From: Devosia sp. 66-14
GTDB lineage: Bacteria; Pseudomonadota; Alphaproteobacteria; Rhizobiales; Devosiaceae
Direction of reading: 5' to 3'
NCBI GenBank assembly: GCA_001899085.1
Contig: MKVB01000011.1
Location: 43,055 to 96,837 of the forward strand
DNA: 53,783 nt
The notes below the pieces were generated by a model. It saw only the letters and a list, made by a program, of their open reading frames with translations, had not been told where the DNA came from and ran no database searches. Position numbers and translations under genes: made by a program. Position 1 is the stretch's first letter. Every line of letters begins with the position of its first letter. Positions 1 through 9,086 of the stretch are shown here, piece by piece.

Positions 1-2430
1 AACAGCGCCGGCCTCAGCGTCGTCAGCGACTGCCGGCCGCTCTTCGAGCCGCTCACCGAGCTCGAGACCTTTGCCTATCTGGGCGGCGACGGGCAGGAGG
101 CGACGCCCGATCTCACCGCAGCGACGACGCTGGTGCCGCTCAACTCGCCACTCCGGGTCGGGGTGACCCGCGGCCGCCATCCGGTGGCCGGGCGGGCGGT
201 GCGCTTCAGCCTCACCGAGGCCAATTCGGGTGCCAGCCTGGTGGTGCCGCCAGGCGGCTCGGAGATCGAACACGTGGCGACCGGCGCGGCCATGACCACG
301 CTGGTGCTGCGCACCGATGCGGACGGCGTGGCCGAGGCGGGCCTCAGCATTCCGGGGCTCGCGGGACAATATCACGTCATCGCCGAGCTGCTCGATTCCA
401 CCATCGTGGCCGGGGCCTCGGTCTCGCATCTGCCGATCGTGTTTACCGCCAGTGCCTCGGTCGCCGCTGCGGTGGCGTTCGACCCCGCCAATTGCGCGTA
501 TCAGGCGAGCGAGCGGATCGCGCCGGCGCCCTCGCGCACCGTGCAGGAGGCGATCGACCGGCTCTGCCCACGGGTCGAGCTGCAGATGGCCGGCGGCGAC
601 AGCCAGCTGCTCAGCAGCCAGCAGCAGTCGCTGCGGCCGCTACGCGTCGGGGTCTATTGGGGCAAGCAGCCGCTGGCGGGCGTGCCGGTGGATTTTGCGG
701 TATCCAGCGGCGATGCGACGATGAGCGCGCCGCAAGCGCTCACCAATGCCGAAGGCATCGCCGAGAGCTTCATCGACGCCGGCAGCAACACCACCGCGAA
801 TGGCGGGCTGGTCGAGATCACCGCGACAGTGGTGGGGACGCCAGCGCCCAACCCCGCGCCGCTGGTGTTCGGGGCGCGGTTCTTCAAATCCGATGGCGCC
901 GCCGGGCCGACTTGCAGCGTCACTATCGGGCCGGACGAGCTCAAGGCGGCCGGCACCACGCTGGCCAAGTTCGTCATCGAGCTGGTCAGCGCCGATCCCA
1001 AGCGGCGGGTGAGCATCACGCTGCTGCCCGGCAGCTACGGGCTGGAGCAAACGCTGGACCTGCGCCGCTGCCACAACCTCATCCTCGCCGGGTGCCGCGA
1101 CGGTGTTTGGCTCGAGCCGATGGAGGGCGACCCGCGCGCTTTCGAGCGCGGCCTGGTGATGGTGGCGGAAACGGAGAACCTGACGTTGCGTCGGCTGGGG
1201 CTGCTGCTGCCGAGCGGGGAGAGAGCGGGGCCGGCACAGGGCATATGGGTGATAAACTCGACCGATGTGCGGATCGAGGATTGCGAAATCCGCCTGCCCA
1301 AGCAGAGCAGTTTCCGCACCAGCCAGATCGGCATCCGGATCAGCGGCGATTGCCCGGATCTCAGGATCCTGGGCAACCGCATCGCCGGAGACGTGCCGAT
1401 CGATATCGGGGCGGACATCGGGCGAACCTTCGGCATCGTGGCCGGCGTCGACCGGCAGTTGGGTAACGAGAAGGCCGAGGCCGCTTCATTGACGGGTCTG
1501 GAGGTCAGCCGCAACGAATTGCAGCACTTGACCACGGCCATCTACCTGCGCGCCCTGCTCGGGCGGGTCCGCTGCGACGACAACCGGGTCATCGACTGCG
1601 AGAATGGCGTATTCATCGTCGCAGCGTCGGTGCTGGAGCGCGAGGTGCTGTTCGATGCCCTCGAGCGCGACGGGCGGGTCCCCGATGGTCGCCTGGTCCT
1701 CGCGGCATTCCAGGGCGCGCATCCGGCCCTGATGCAGAGTGTGCAGGAGATCCTGGCGGCCGCGCCGTTGCCGTCCGACGTCACGCTTTCCAACGCAGGA
1801 ACATTCGGGGAGCCGCGCATCGCGGCCCGCGCCCTGCAGGCCAGGGTGGCGGAGGCGAGAGCCCTCAACACCGCCTTGCGCGAAAGGTTCGACGCCGACC
1901 CGCCGCCCAGCCGCGAGACGCAGGAGCAACTGGTCGCGACGGTCGCGACGCTGCCGTCCCGGGATCGGCTGGAAGCGATGTTCAAGGCGCTGGCGGTGTC
2001 GAAGTTCCGCTTGTCGAACGACAGGTTCCCGACCGCGGCGACAGTGCGCGCCAGCGGCAACACTATCGAGACCCTGCCCAACGAGCGGGGCGAGACCGTG
2101 CAGGCGATCAACTCCAACCTGCTGATTTATCTCGATCAGTCCACAGCGCCGACCGTCACGGTTACCGGCAATACTATCAGGGGGCAGCGTCCGGCCTATC
2201 TGGTCTGGATCAAGGGCGGGTCGTACGGCAGCGTCACCGGTAACACGATCATCAATGTACCGGGCCAGATCAAGGACCCGTGGGGGCTCTACTACATGCT
2301 CAATGTCGAGCAGGTCCCCAGGATCGTCAGCATCGCCGGCAACGCCATTGCCGGTGCCGTGTCGGCACTGACGCCGCGGCAGGCAAACTCCGACGCCCAA
2401 AGCTGGCGCCACCTCAACAGCTATGTCTGA
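1..2430 (+). CDS. Ig-like / right-handed beta-helix protein, 5' end outside the window
   Basis: The frame is open from the first base, so the window holds the last 809 codons and the true start is upstream; a GTG at 133 is only an internal codon. Two similar Ig-like (invasin/Big_1-type) modules are visible near residues 50-150 and 205-295: each starts with LRVGV, then a G..P.AGV/R.V.F strand, then a T(D/N)A(D/E)G(V/I)AE turn. From about residue 300 the pattern changes to a right-handed parallel beta-helix with short N-rich turns (INSTDVRIEDC, ITGNTIRG-like, VTGNTI), as in pectate-lyase/NosD-type folds. No polysaccharide-lyase active site is recognisable. A surface or structural adhesin-like role is inference. 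The next gene follows after 24 nt with an AGGAGAG Shine-Dalgarno sequence, so the two are probably co-transcribed. Confidence 0.75.
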   Translation, partial: NSAGLSVVSDCRPLFEPLTELETFAYLGGDGQEATPDLTAATTLVPLNSPLRVGVTRGRHPVAGRAVRFSLTEANSGASLVVPPGGSEIEHVATGAAMTTLVLRTDADGVAEAGLSIPGLAGQYHVIAELLDSTIVAGASVSHLPIVFTASASVAAAVAFDPANCAYQASERIAPAPSRTVQEAIDRLCPRVELQMAGGDSQLLSSQQQSLRPLRVGVYWGKQPLAGVPVDFAVSSGDATMSAPQALTNAEGIAESFIDAGSNTTANGGLVEITATVVGTPAPNPAPLVFGARFFKSDGAAGPTCSVTIGPDELKAAGTTLAKFVIELVSADPKRRVSITLLPGSYGLEQTLDLRRCHNLILAGCRDGVWLEPMEGDPRAFERGLVMVAETENLTLRRLGLLLPSGERAGPAQGIWVINSTDVRIEDCEIRLPKQSSFRTSQIGIRISGDCPDLRILGNRIAGDVPIDIGADIGRTFGIVAGVDRQLGNEKAEAASLTGLEVSRNELQHLTTAIYLRALLGRVRCDDNRVIDCENGVFIVAASVLEREVLFDALERDGRVPDGRLVLAAFQGAHPALMQSVQEILAAAPLPSDVTLSNAGTFGEPRIAARALQARVAEARALNTALRERFDADPPPSRETQEQLVATVATLPSRDRLEAMFKALAVSKFRLSNDRFPTAATVRASGNTIETLPNERGETVQAINSNLLIYLDQSTAPTVTVTGNTIRGQRPAYLVWIKGGSYGSVTGNTIINVPGQIKDPWGLYYMLNVEQVPRIVSIAGNAIAGAVSALTPRQANSDAQSWRHLNSYV

Positions 2431-2454
2431 CCCCGATCCAAAGGAGAGCGACAC

Positions 2455-3351
2455 ATGTTCGACGACAAGCCCGAGGGACCCCGCTTCTTCATTCCGTATG
2501 CCGACCAGGACATCGCCCTCAAGGGGCGCCGCCCGATTGCCCAGCCGATGATCAGCTACCTCTGCGACGGCATCGAACACAGCGACTACCAGCCGGGAAC
2601 CGATATCGACATCCGGGTGTGGGTGGCCAATTTCGGCGAGTTCGGGCGGGGCATCGTCGATGTCTGGCTGATCCGGCCGAGCACCGGCCTCAGCATGGCT
2701 GGGCGCACCCCCATCATCGCCAACCTGCCGGTCAATGTCGGCCCGCCCGCTGACGATACGGTGCCCGAGACCATCAGGCATCGGGCGGAAGCGACGGACT
2801 GGACCACCATTTCGATCCCATCGGACGCCGACAATCACCAGTGCCTGATCGCCAGGGTTCGCAGTCGCCTCGACGAAATCCCGCCGCTGGACCGCGACCA
2901 GGCGCAGCCTGGCGTCAACCGGCATTGGGCCCAGGAAAACCTCAGCTATCAACCGGCGCAGGCCAAGGTGATCCATGCGATCGGCTTCGACGCCGGCAAC
3001 CCGATCGTCGAGTACCAGGATTTCGAGATCAAGGTCTCGCCGCCGGATGAGGGTGTCATCAAACGGCTGATTCAGCGGCTCGATCGCGGCACCTATGTCG
3101 ATCTCGACGTCGAGGTTTCGCTCGGCGAGCATCCGGAGGAACTGACTGGCAAGAACGCTCTGGTGCTCAGCCTCGAAGAGCAGCAGATCTACCCGCTGTT
3201 CCTCAACTTCATGTTGCACAGGGAGCTCGAGCCCAACACTTTCGGCGTGCTGCAGGTGCTGCAGCGCCGCATGCCCACGGAAAAGGAAAAGCCCGACGAC
3301 CCGGCGCTGATCATCGGTGGCATCGCGGTGGTGGTGCTGCCGCCGAAATGA
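2455..3351 (+). CDS. Hypothetical protein with CARDB/Ig-like beta-sandwich region
   Basis: This 298-aa protein has no signal peptide or membrane segment. Residues 45-140 (GTDIDIRVWVANFGEFGRG, then DVWLIRPSTG and later CLIARVRS) look like a CARDB/Ig-type beta-sandwich of the kind that describes 'non-overlapping' repeats in structural proteins. The C-terminal third (FEIKVSPPDEGVIKRLIQRL onward) is of unknown fold and ends VVVLPPK. An AGGAGAG ribosome site precedes the ATG. It sits 24 nt behind the beta-helix gene, so a joint function with that protein is likely, but I do not recognise the family. Confidence that it is a real gene is high; confidence in any function is low. Confidence 0.7.
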   Translation: MFDDKPEGPRFFIPYADQDIALKGRRPIAQPMISYLCDGIEHSDYQPGTDIDIRVWVANFGEFGRGIVDVWLIRPSTGLSMAGRTPIIANLPVNVGPPADDTVPETIRHRAEATDWTTISIPSDADNHQCLIARVRSRLDEIPPLDRDQAQPGVNRHWAQENLSYQPAQAKVIHAIGFDAGNPIVEYQDFEIKVSPPDEGVIKRLIQRLDRGTYVDLDVEVSLGEHPEELTGKNALVLSLEEQQIYPLFLNFMLHRELEPNTFGVLQVLQRRMPTEKEKPDDPALIIGGIAVVVLPPK

Positions 3352-3374
3352 GCTGACGAGACGCGGGCGGCGCT

Positions 3375-4790
3375 TCAGCGCCAGCGCTCGGGCTCCGAAG
3401 CCAGCAACTGCCCGAGCACCGTAAAGCTCGGCTCCTCCATCTGGGCGACGTTGAAGCGCATGAAGCCGGCGGCGGTCTGGGCGGCGCTGAAGGCGTTGCC
3501 GGGGGCCAGCACCATGCCGTGCGTCAGGGCGGCGCGGGCCAGTTCGGCGCTGTCGCGGCCATCGGGCAGCGTGCACCACAGAAACATGCCGGCGCGCGGC
3601 TCGATGGCGGGCACGATGCCCAACTCCTGCAGCCGATCGCCGACCGTGCGGCGGGCGCGCTCCAGCCGTTGCCGCAGCGCTTCGGCGTGGCGGTGGAAGC
3701 GGCCATCGCTCAGGACCGTGTAGACCAGATCCTCGTTCAGCCGGGCGCCGCCGAACATGGTGGCGATCTTCAGGTCAAGCAGCGGCTCGAGCCAGTCGCG
3801 TCGGGTGGCGATGAAGCCGCAGCGCACCGAGGCGGAAAGCGTCTTCGAGAAGCTGCCGATCTCGATCACCCGGTCGAGCCCGTCGAAGCCGGCGAGCCGC
3901 GGCGCCGGCGTGTGCTCGAAATCGGCGAAGATATCGTCCTCGATGATGGTGAGCCCGTGCTGCTCGGCGAGCTTCAGCACGCGATGGGCGGTGACCGGCG
4001 AGAGCGTCGCCCCGGTGGGATTGTGGACGGCCGAATTGGTGATGTAGAGGCGCGGGCGCTCGGCCGCGAGCGTTGCGGCGAAGGCCGTGAGGTCGGGACC
4101 ATCGGGGGTGTAGGGCACGCTCACCACCCGCACGCGGTGGGCGCGCAGCAGCGCCTGGAAGTTGAAATAGCAGGGATCGTCGACCAGCACGGTATCGCCC
4201 GGTTCGACGAGGAAGCGGCAGATCAGATCGATCGCCTGGGTGCCGCTTTCGGTGAGGATGATCTGGTCCGGCGCCGCCTCGACACCGCGCTCGCCGAGCC
4301 GGCGGCTGATCAGCTGGCGCAGCGGGGGCAGGCCGAGCGGCGCGCCGTAATTGGCCAGCGCCTCGATGCCGCCGCGCGATACGGTGCGCAGGGCGCGCCT
4401 GAGGCTCTGCTCGGCCATCCAGTCGGCCGGCAGCCAGCCGCAGCCGGGCTTGGGCACGGCATCGTCGGCCTCGAGCGACTGGCGCGACACCCAGAGCGGA
4501 TCGATGGCCCGGTCGCGCCGTGGTTCCACCGCCGAAAGCTGCATCGGGGCCAATTGCGGCGCGACGTAAAAGCCCGAGCCGGGGCGCGAGACGATGGCGC
4601 CGGCGGCCACCAGCCGGTTATAGGCCTCGACCACCGTCGATACCGACACGCCGGCCGAGCGAGCGAAGCCGCGCACCGAGGGCAGGCGCGCGCCGGCCAC
4701 CAGGCTGCGCGCCGCGATCCGCCCGGCAATGGTGGCCATTACCCGCTCGATCAGGCTCTGCGGTGCCGACTGTGCTGTGTTCGTGACCAT
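3375..4790 (-). CDS. MocR-type GntR regulator with aminotransferase-like domain
   Basis: A 471-aa member of the MocR family: an N-terminal GntR winged helix (residues ~11-78, LPSVRGFARSAGVSVSTV and a GSGFYV wing) is joined to a fold-type-I aminotransferase domain. The PLP lysine is in EIGSFSKTLSASVR (about K316). The family usually senses PLP or an amine and controls a neighbouring enzyme or transporter. The frame extends further upstream, but that stretch lies over the divergent EamA gene and has no GntR homology, so I start at the ATG at 4790 (MVTNTAQSAP). No ribosome site precedes this ATG; see the promoter entry. The divergent exporter is the natural target. Confidence 0.88.
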   Translation of the reverse strand: MVTNTAQSAPQSLIERVMATIAGRIAARSLVAGARLPSVRGFARSAGVSVSTVVEAYNRLVAAGAIVSRPGSGFYVAPQLAPMQLSAVEPRRDRAIDPLWVSRQSLEADDAVPKPGCGWLPADWMAEQSLRRALRTVSRGGIEALANYGAPLGLPPLRQLISRRLGERGVEAAPDQIILTESGTQAIDLICRFLVEPGDTVLVDDPCYFNFQALLRAHRVRVVSVPYTPDGPDLTAFAATLAAERPRLYITNSAVHNPTGATLSPVTAHRVLKLAEQHGLTIIEDDIFADFEHTPAPRLAGFDGLDRVIEIGSFSKTLSASVRCGFIATRRDWLEPLLDLKIATMFGGARLNEDLVYTVLSDGRFHRHAEALRQRLERARRTVGDRLQELGIVPAIEPRAGMFLWCTLPDGRDSAELARAALTHGMVLAPGNAFSAAQTAAGFMRFNVAQMEEPSFTVLGQLLASEPERWR

Positions 4791-4793
4791 AAC

Positions 4794-4821
4794 AGTATGC
4801 TCGAAGTGTACTGGACTGTAA
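4794..4821 (-). promoter_or_regulatory. Candidate promoter of the MocR gene, probably leaderless transcript
   Basis: On the minus strand TTACAG (4821-4816) and CATACT (4799-4794) are separated by 16 nt, or ATACTG by 17 nt. The -10-like box ends only 3 nt before the ATG at 4790, so initiation would fall at or next to the A of the ATG. This agrees with the lack of a Shine-Dalgarno sequence. The same 87-bp gap must also hold the EamA promoter and the regulator's own site; repeated ACTG/ACTGT elements occur between 4791 and 4826. Confidence 0.35.
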
Positions 4822-4877
4822 CTGGCGCGGCCGGCGTGGACAACCGATAAGGCGGCGGCAGAAAAACGAGGCGCGCC

Positions 4878-5741
4878 ATGGAACGGTCGACGAGCGGCTG
4901 GATCAACGGGTTGATCGGGGTGATCATCTTTTCGGGCTCGCTCCCGGCGACGCGTGTCGCGGTGCAGGCGTTCGACCCGGTGTTCCTGACGGTGGCCCGC
5001 GCCGGTATTGCCGGGCTGGTCGGCCTGGGGCTGCTGCTCGGCTTCCGGCAGAAGCGGCCGGCAGCGGGGGATCTGGGCTCGCTCGCCATCGTGGCGCTGG
5101 GTGTGGTGGTGGGCTTTCCGCTGCTCACGGCGCTGGCGCTGCAGCATCTCACCTCGGCACATTCCATCGTCTTCATCGGACTGCTACCGCTGGCGACGGC
5201 GATCTTCGGGGTGATCCGCGGCGGCGAACGGCCGAAGCCGGCCTTCTGGGCCTTCTCGCTCGCCGGCAGCCTCCTCGTCGCCGGCTTCGCGCTGGCGCAG
5301 GGCGGCACGGCCAGCCCGCTCGGCGACGGGCTGATGCTGGCAGCGATCATCGTGTGCGGGCTCGGCTATGCCGAGGGCGCAAAACTGTCGCGCCGGCTGG
5401 GCGGCTGGCAGGTGATCTCGTGGGCGCTGGTGCTGTCGCTGCCGCTGATGGCGGTGCTTTGTGTCGTCTACTGGCCGGCGTCGTTCGCCGCTGTCACCGC
5501 GCCGGCCTGGCTGAGCCTCGGCTATGTGGCGCTGTTCAGCATGCTGATCGGCTTCGTGTTCTGGTATCGCGGCCTGGCGCAGGGCGGCATCGCCGCGGTG
5601 GGGCAATTGCAGCTGCTGCAGCCGTTCTTCGGCCTGGCGCTGGCAGCGGGACTATTGGGCGAGGCGGTGACGCCGGCCATGCTGCTGATGACGGTGGCGG
5701 TGATCGGGTGCGTGGCGGGGGCGCGGCGGTTTGGGAGGTAG
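4878..5741 (+). CDS. EamA/DMT-family membrane transporter
   Basis: This 287-aa, strongly hydrophobic protein has about ten predicted membrane helices in two repeated five-helix EamA halves (residues ~8-135 and ~150-285). This is the usual size and shape of drug/metabolite exporters. Typical traits are LTVARAGIAGLVGLGL in helix 2 and QLQLLQPFFGLALAAGLLGE near the end. A GAGG ribosome site lies 7 nt before the ATG. It is divergent from a MocR regulator, a common pairing in which the regulator controls export of an amino-acid-like or amine compound. The substrate cannot be read from sequence. Confidence 0.85.
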   Translation: MERSTSGWINGLIGVIIFSGSLPATRVAVQAFDPVFLTVARAGIAGLVGLGLLLGFRQKRPAAGDLGSLAIVALGVVVGFPLLTALALQHLTSAHSIVFIGLLPLATAIFGVIRGGERPKPAFWAFSLAGSLLVAGFALAQGGTASPLGDGLMLAAIIVCGLGYAEGAKLSRRLGGWQVISWALVLSLPLMAVLCVVYWPASFAAVTAPAWLSLGYVALFSMLIGFVFWYRGLAQGGIAAVGQLQLLQPFFGLALAAGLLGEAVTPAMLLMTVAVIGCVAGARRFGR

Positions 5742-5749
5742 GGGCGGCG

Positions 5750-6283
5750 CTAGAAATCCCACTTGCAGCAGAACAGGCAGTAGCCCTCGGCATTCAGTCT
5801 GCCGTTCACATCAGTCGCGAAGGCGCGCAGTTCGTCCGGCGTCGGATTGGCCATGGCGAGCAGTTGTTTGCGATCCTCCCAGAGCTGCTGCTGGGTCGCA
5901 GTTGGGACCGTGGACAGCGCGCGTTCGAACAGCTCAGGGCTTTTGAACACGGCCAGTGTGGGCAGTGGGTCGCAGCAGCCGATCTTGCACTTCGGCATGA
6001 GGCTGGCTTCTACCGGGGGCGTGGCACTCTTGCCCCCCAGGCGCGCCGCGTCGCCGAGGCATTGCAGCCCCCCGTCCGGCAATCCGGATTTCACTCCGCC
6101 GACGCAGAGTGGGACCCGCAACTCGCCGGCAACGCAGCAGAACCGGGAGCCGCAGATCGGCGTGCAGTCGATGGCTTGCGACAGGGTGTCGAGCGTCATC
6201 GCCTCCTGGGCGACCGCACCGGCCGACCAGGCTGCGACGGCAAGCCATCCCACCATCAGGATGCGGCGGATCAGGGCGCGCAT
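5750..6283 (-). CDS. Secreted Cys-rich hypothetical protein
   Basis: A 177-aa protein with a clear signal peptide (MRALIRRILMVGWLAVAAWS, then AGAVAQEA as the likely cleavage region). The mature part has many cysteines, several paired or clustered (CTPICGSRFCC, CKIGCCDP, CLFCCKWDF at the C-terminus), suggesting disulfides or metal binding in the periplasm or outside the cell. Its ATG lies inside the end of the upstream phospholipase-C-like gene (13-nt overlap), so the two are translated from one mRNA and probably act together. I do not recognise a named family. Confidence 0.7.
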   Translation of the reverse strand: MRALIRRILMVGWLAVAAWSAGAVAQEAMTLDTLSQAIDCTPICGSRFCCVAGELRVPLCVGGVKSGLPDGGLQCLGDAARLGGKSATPPVEASLMPKCKIGCCDPLPTLAVFKSPELFERALSTVPTATQQQLWEDRKQLLAMANPTPDELRAFATDVNGRLNAEGYCLFCCKWDF

Positions 6284-8871
6284 CGCTTGTCCGAGCTGGC
6301 CGGCGTACCGTCATCGTTGGTGGCGAGCGGGAACGGATTGCTGTCGCAGGTGGGGAACAGGTAGTTCTCGGGGTTGAGCTCGGGCAAAGCCGATATGGCG
6401 CCGGCCAGGGGTTCCGGGAACAGCTTCAGGAACACCGCGTCGCGCAGCGCCGGCTGCTGGAAGATCTGCAAGCCCCGTCCCGCCCCATCAACCTCGCCAT
6501 AGCCGTAGTGGCGAAGCATCGGGTCTTCGGGCTGCGCGGCGGTACCCAGTCGGGGGTAGGGCAGTCCAAAGGCCTGCCACTGGTGATTGCCATCGATCGA
6601 GCGGAGCGCACCGAACAGGATCGAGTAGCGAGGGGTGTCGGGATAGAGGCTGTCCCACTGCTCGGAGCCGGTGGCGTCCCGCAGCAGGGCCCGCAACGCG
6701 GCAGGATCGAGCAAGCTGAGTTTGGCGAAGGTGATGGCGTGCTTGAGCGCCTTGAATGCCTGAGGATCGAGTGTGCCGTTGGCGACAGCGATGTCCTCGA
6801 CGACGAGATCGGACACCCTCGGGAACAGCAGCAATGGCTTGCCCGCTGCGTCCTCGCTGCTGGCGAAGGCCTCGTTGAGGTGGGCCTCGCTGGCGTTTTC
6901 CGGCCGCATCAGCAGCTCGATAAGGTCCTGTGTCGTCTCATCGGTGAGGGCGCCGATGATCTCCAGCGCACCATCTTCGACGACCCTGGTCAGTTCGGCG
7001 GTGATCCTGGCCTTGAGTTCTTCGATCTGTTCCACGAGGTCCGCCAACGGTTCAGGCAGCACATCCTGAAGCAGCGAAGACAGCTTCTCCTCGAGCTTCT
7101 GCAACTCGGTCTTGATGTCGCAGCCCCCTTCGCTGATCTGGTAGGGCACTGCGAGAAAAACCACGCCGTGGCACGACAGCCACTCGCCATAGAGCGACAA
7201 TGCATGGCTGTCCCCGACCAGCATGTTCTTACTCATCTGCAGCCCGGTCTCGATATAGGCGGTGCCCGCGCGGTCGATCCCCTTGGACCAGTTGTGGAAG
7301 AAGAACGACAGTACGTTGGCGTCGTCGACCGCCTGCTCGATCAGCTTGCGGATCGCAGCTTTGTCGACGAGTTGCTCGCGGAGGTTTTCCGCCTCGCGTT
7401 CGAGCGTCTCTACCGCCTGCCGAGCCTGGCGGGTGAGGTCCTCGGCGAGGGCGAGGGTTTCCTGCGCCCCGGCAAAGGCGGCATCGGCCGCAGCCTTGGA
7501 CGCGCGCAGCCCGGCGAGAGTGGTTTCGCGCGTCGCAATTTCCTGCAACGCCACGGCCTCGGCGGCAAGGGCGTTGGCCTCGGCAGTGACATTCTGCGTC
7601 AACTGGGCCTGGGCGTGCGCCACCTCGGCGTTGAGGTCGGCGATCTTGTTGGTCAGGTTGGTGAAGGCATCATTGACCTTCGAGATGCTCCTGCAGATCC
7701 ATTCGAGCGGGTTGGGGATCTCGATATCCGGCAGGTCAAAGCTGAAAGCGGCGTGCACGCTTTCGTCGGGGCGCAACTCGCGACCCAGATAGGCCCAACC
7801 GCAAATCTCCTCGGCAATATTGGCGGGGGTCTGGGCCAACTCGGCGCTCAGGTTGCCGACGCGGGTCTGCAGGTCGGCCAGGGTGTTGCTGGCGCTGTTG
7901 ATGGCGTCTCTCGCGGTGCTTGCTGCCGCCCTCTGAGTGTCAGCAACCGCTCGCGCCGTGGCGATGGCGTTTTCCTCGAGGCGCAAGGACTCCTGCACGT
8001 CGTCAGCCGCAGCCCTGGTTGCATCCAAGGCGCCGCGACCGGCTGACAGGCCCTGCTCCTGGATCCGCAGGGTCTCGCGCGCCACCTGCAACTGGGCCTC
8101 GCCAGTTGCCAGACGTGCCGTGAGATCGAGGCTTTCGGCAACGATGTCGGCGAGCAGCCCTCCGGCGAAGCCCTCGAGCTTCTCAGCGGCCTCGGTCACA
8201 TCGGCTACCGCCCGCCTGATCCTGTACATAGCGGCCAAGTGGGCGGCGTAGCCGGCGCTGGCGTACTGGTCGGCAACCGACGAGTCGTAGATCAGGCGAT
8301 CGCGCAGGAAGGTCGACGGGACCTGCAGTGCGTCGGCCTCCGGCATTCCCGGCGGCAGCAGTCCATCGATGTATTTTTCGAGGATGACGTGACGCAGTTC
8401 GACGCGCCGCTCGTCACCGAGGATGAAGATGTCGCCTGCATAGTTGTTCACGTAGGTGTGGGCGAACGCATCCTCTGCGGCATGGGTGACAAAACCGGCC
8501 GAGAAGGCGAGGTCGGGGCCGGCGGTGGCGGCGCTGTAGACCTGGCCCAGCCATTGATCGGTCTGCCAGCCCCCGGTAACTCCCGGATGTGTTGTCGTCT
8601 GTCCGGAGACAAGATCAGGATAAATGTCCGGGCCGAGGCTCCCCGAATAAAAATGGCCGGGATTGTCGCGGATCGAATGACAGAGCTCTTCGGTGATCGG
8701 ATAAGATTTACCGAGCAATTCCACGGCGCAGTCAAGCGTGACGTCGTCGACGATCTCCTGGCCTATCCATAGGTGAGTCTTCAGTCCGAATGCGGCGGCC
8801 GGCGCTGACATGACTGTCAGGATAATCAGTGTTGAACTAAAGGAAAGATGGAGAATTCGTCCACGTGGCAC
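6271..8871 (-). CDS. Secreted zinc-dependent phospholipase C/P1-nuclease-like protein with long coiled coils
   Basis: An 866-aa protein. It starts at GTG (8871), which has GGAGGA 5 nt upstream; the first internal ATG would cut into the signal peptide. After a signal segment ending near PAAAFG, residues 28-180 carry histidines and acidic residues in the zinc phospholipase C / P1 nuclease pattern: FGLKTHLWIG, GHFYSGSLGPDIYPD and FVTHAAEDAFAHTYVNNYAG. Residues ~215-345 and ~395-530 are Ala/Glu/Leu-rich coiled coils; a DUF-like C-terminal region follows. The fusion of this metal hydrolase core to very long coiled coils is unusual compared with the ~250-400 aa of classical enzymes. It is coupled to the Cys-rich protein downstream. 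Confidence 0.72.
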   Translation of the reverse strand: MPRGRILHLSFSSTLIILTVMSAPAAAFGLKTHLWIGQEIVDDVTLDCAVELLGKSYPITEELCHSIRDNPGHFYSGSLGPDIYPDLVSGQTTTHPGVTGGWQTDQWLGQVYSAATAGPDLAFSAGFVTHAAEDAFAHTYVNNYAGDIFILGDERRVELRHVILEKYIDGLLPPGMPEADALQVPSTFLRDRLIYDSSVADQYASAGYAAHLAAMYRIRRAVADVTEAAEKLEGFAGGLLADIVAESLDLTARLATGEAQLQVARETLRIQEQGLSAGRGALDATRAAADDVQESLRLEENAIATARAVADTQRAAASTARDAINSASNTLADLQTRVGNLSAELAQTPANIAEEICGWAYLGRELRPDESVHAAFSFDLPDIEIPNPLEWICRSISKVNDAFTNLTNKIADLNAEVAHAQAQLTQNVTAEANALAAEAVALQEIATRETTLAGLRASKAAADAAFAGAQETLALAEDLTRQARQAVETLEREAENLREQLVDKAAIRKLIEQAVDDANVLSFFFHNWSKGIDRAGTAYIETGLQMSKNMLVGDSHALSLYGEWLSCHGVVFLAVPYQISEGGCDIKTELQKLEEKLSSLLQDVLPEPLADLVEQIEELKARITAELTRVVEDGALEIIGALTDETTQDLIELLMRPENASEAHLNEAFASSEDAAGKPLLLFPRVSDLVVEDIAVANGTLDPQAFKALKHAITFAKLSLLDPAALRALLRDATGSEQWDSLYPDTPRYSILFGALRSIDGNHQWQAFGLPYPRLGTAAQPEDPMLRHYGYGEVDGAGRGLQIFQQPALRDAVFLKLFPEPLAGAISALPELNPENYLFPTCDSNPFPLATNDDGTPASSDKRCAP

Positions 8872-8913
8872 TGGAGTCCTCCGCCATCTGCCAACTGCAC
8901 TAATCCTATCAAC

Positions 8914-8962
8914 TACTAGCTATTACGGCGAAATCATCGACGTCAAGATGCGACAGCTAGTA
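8914..8962. repeat. Inverted repeat in the promoter region of the phospholipase-like gene
   Basis: TACTAGCT (8914-8921) and AGCTAGTA (8955-8962) form a perfect 8-bp inverted repeat with arm starts 41 bp (about four helical turns) apart, in the 215-bp AT-richer gap between the phospholipase-like gene and the sigma-factor operon. It could be a regulator site for the gene that starts at 8871. The evidence is the symmetry only. Confidence 0.3.
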
Positions 8963-9086
8963 CGAGTTCCAAGACTACTGCCCACTAGAAGTGAGTCCAG
9001 GCGTAAACGCTAGGCGTGCGTTTTCGGTATCCGCTGCGGTGGCCCAGGCGGAAACTGGCGATTTGCTTGCACGCGGCGGGTTGGCC

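Noticed and set aside
1486-3579. 697-aa open frame on the minus strand
   Set aside because: Crosses two genes and their gap; composition is that of a shadow and no ribosome site is present.
6109-8046. 645-aa open frame on the plus strand
   Set aside because: Antisense shadow of the phospholipase-like gene, whose signal peptide, metal motifs and coiled coils are coherent on the other strand.
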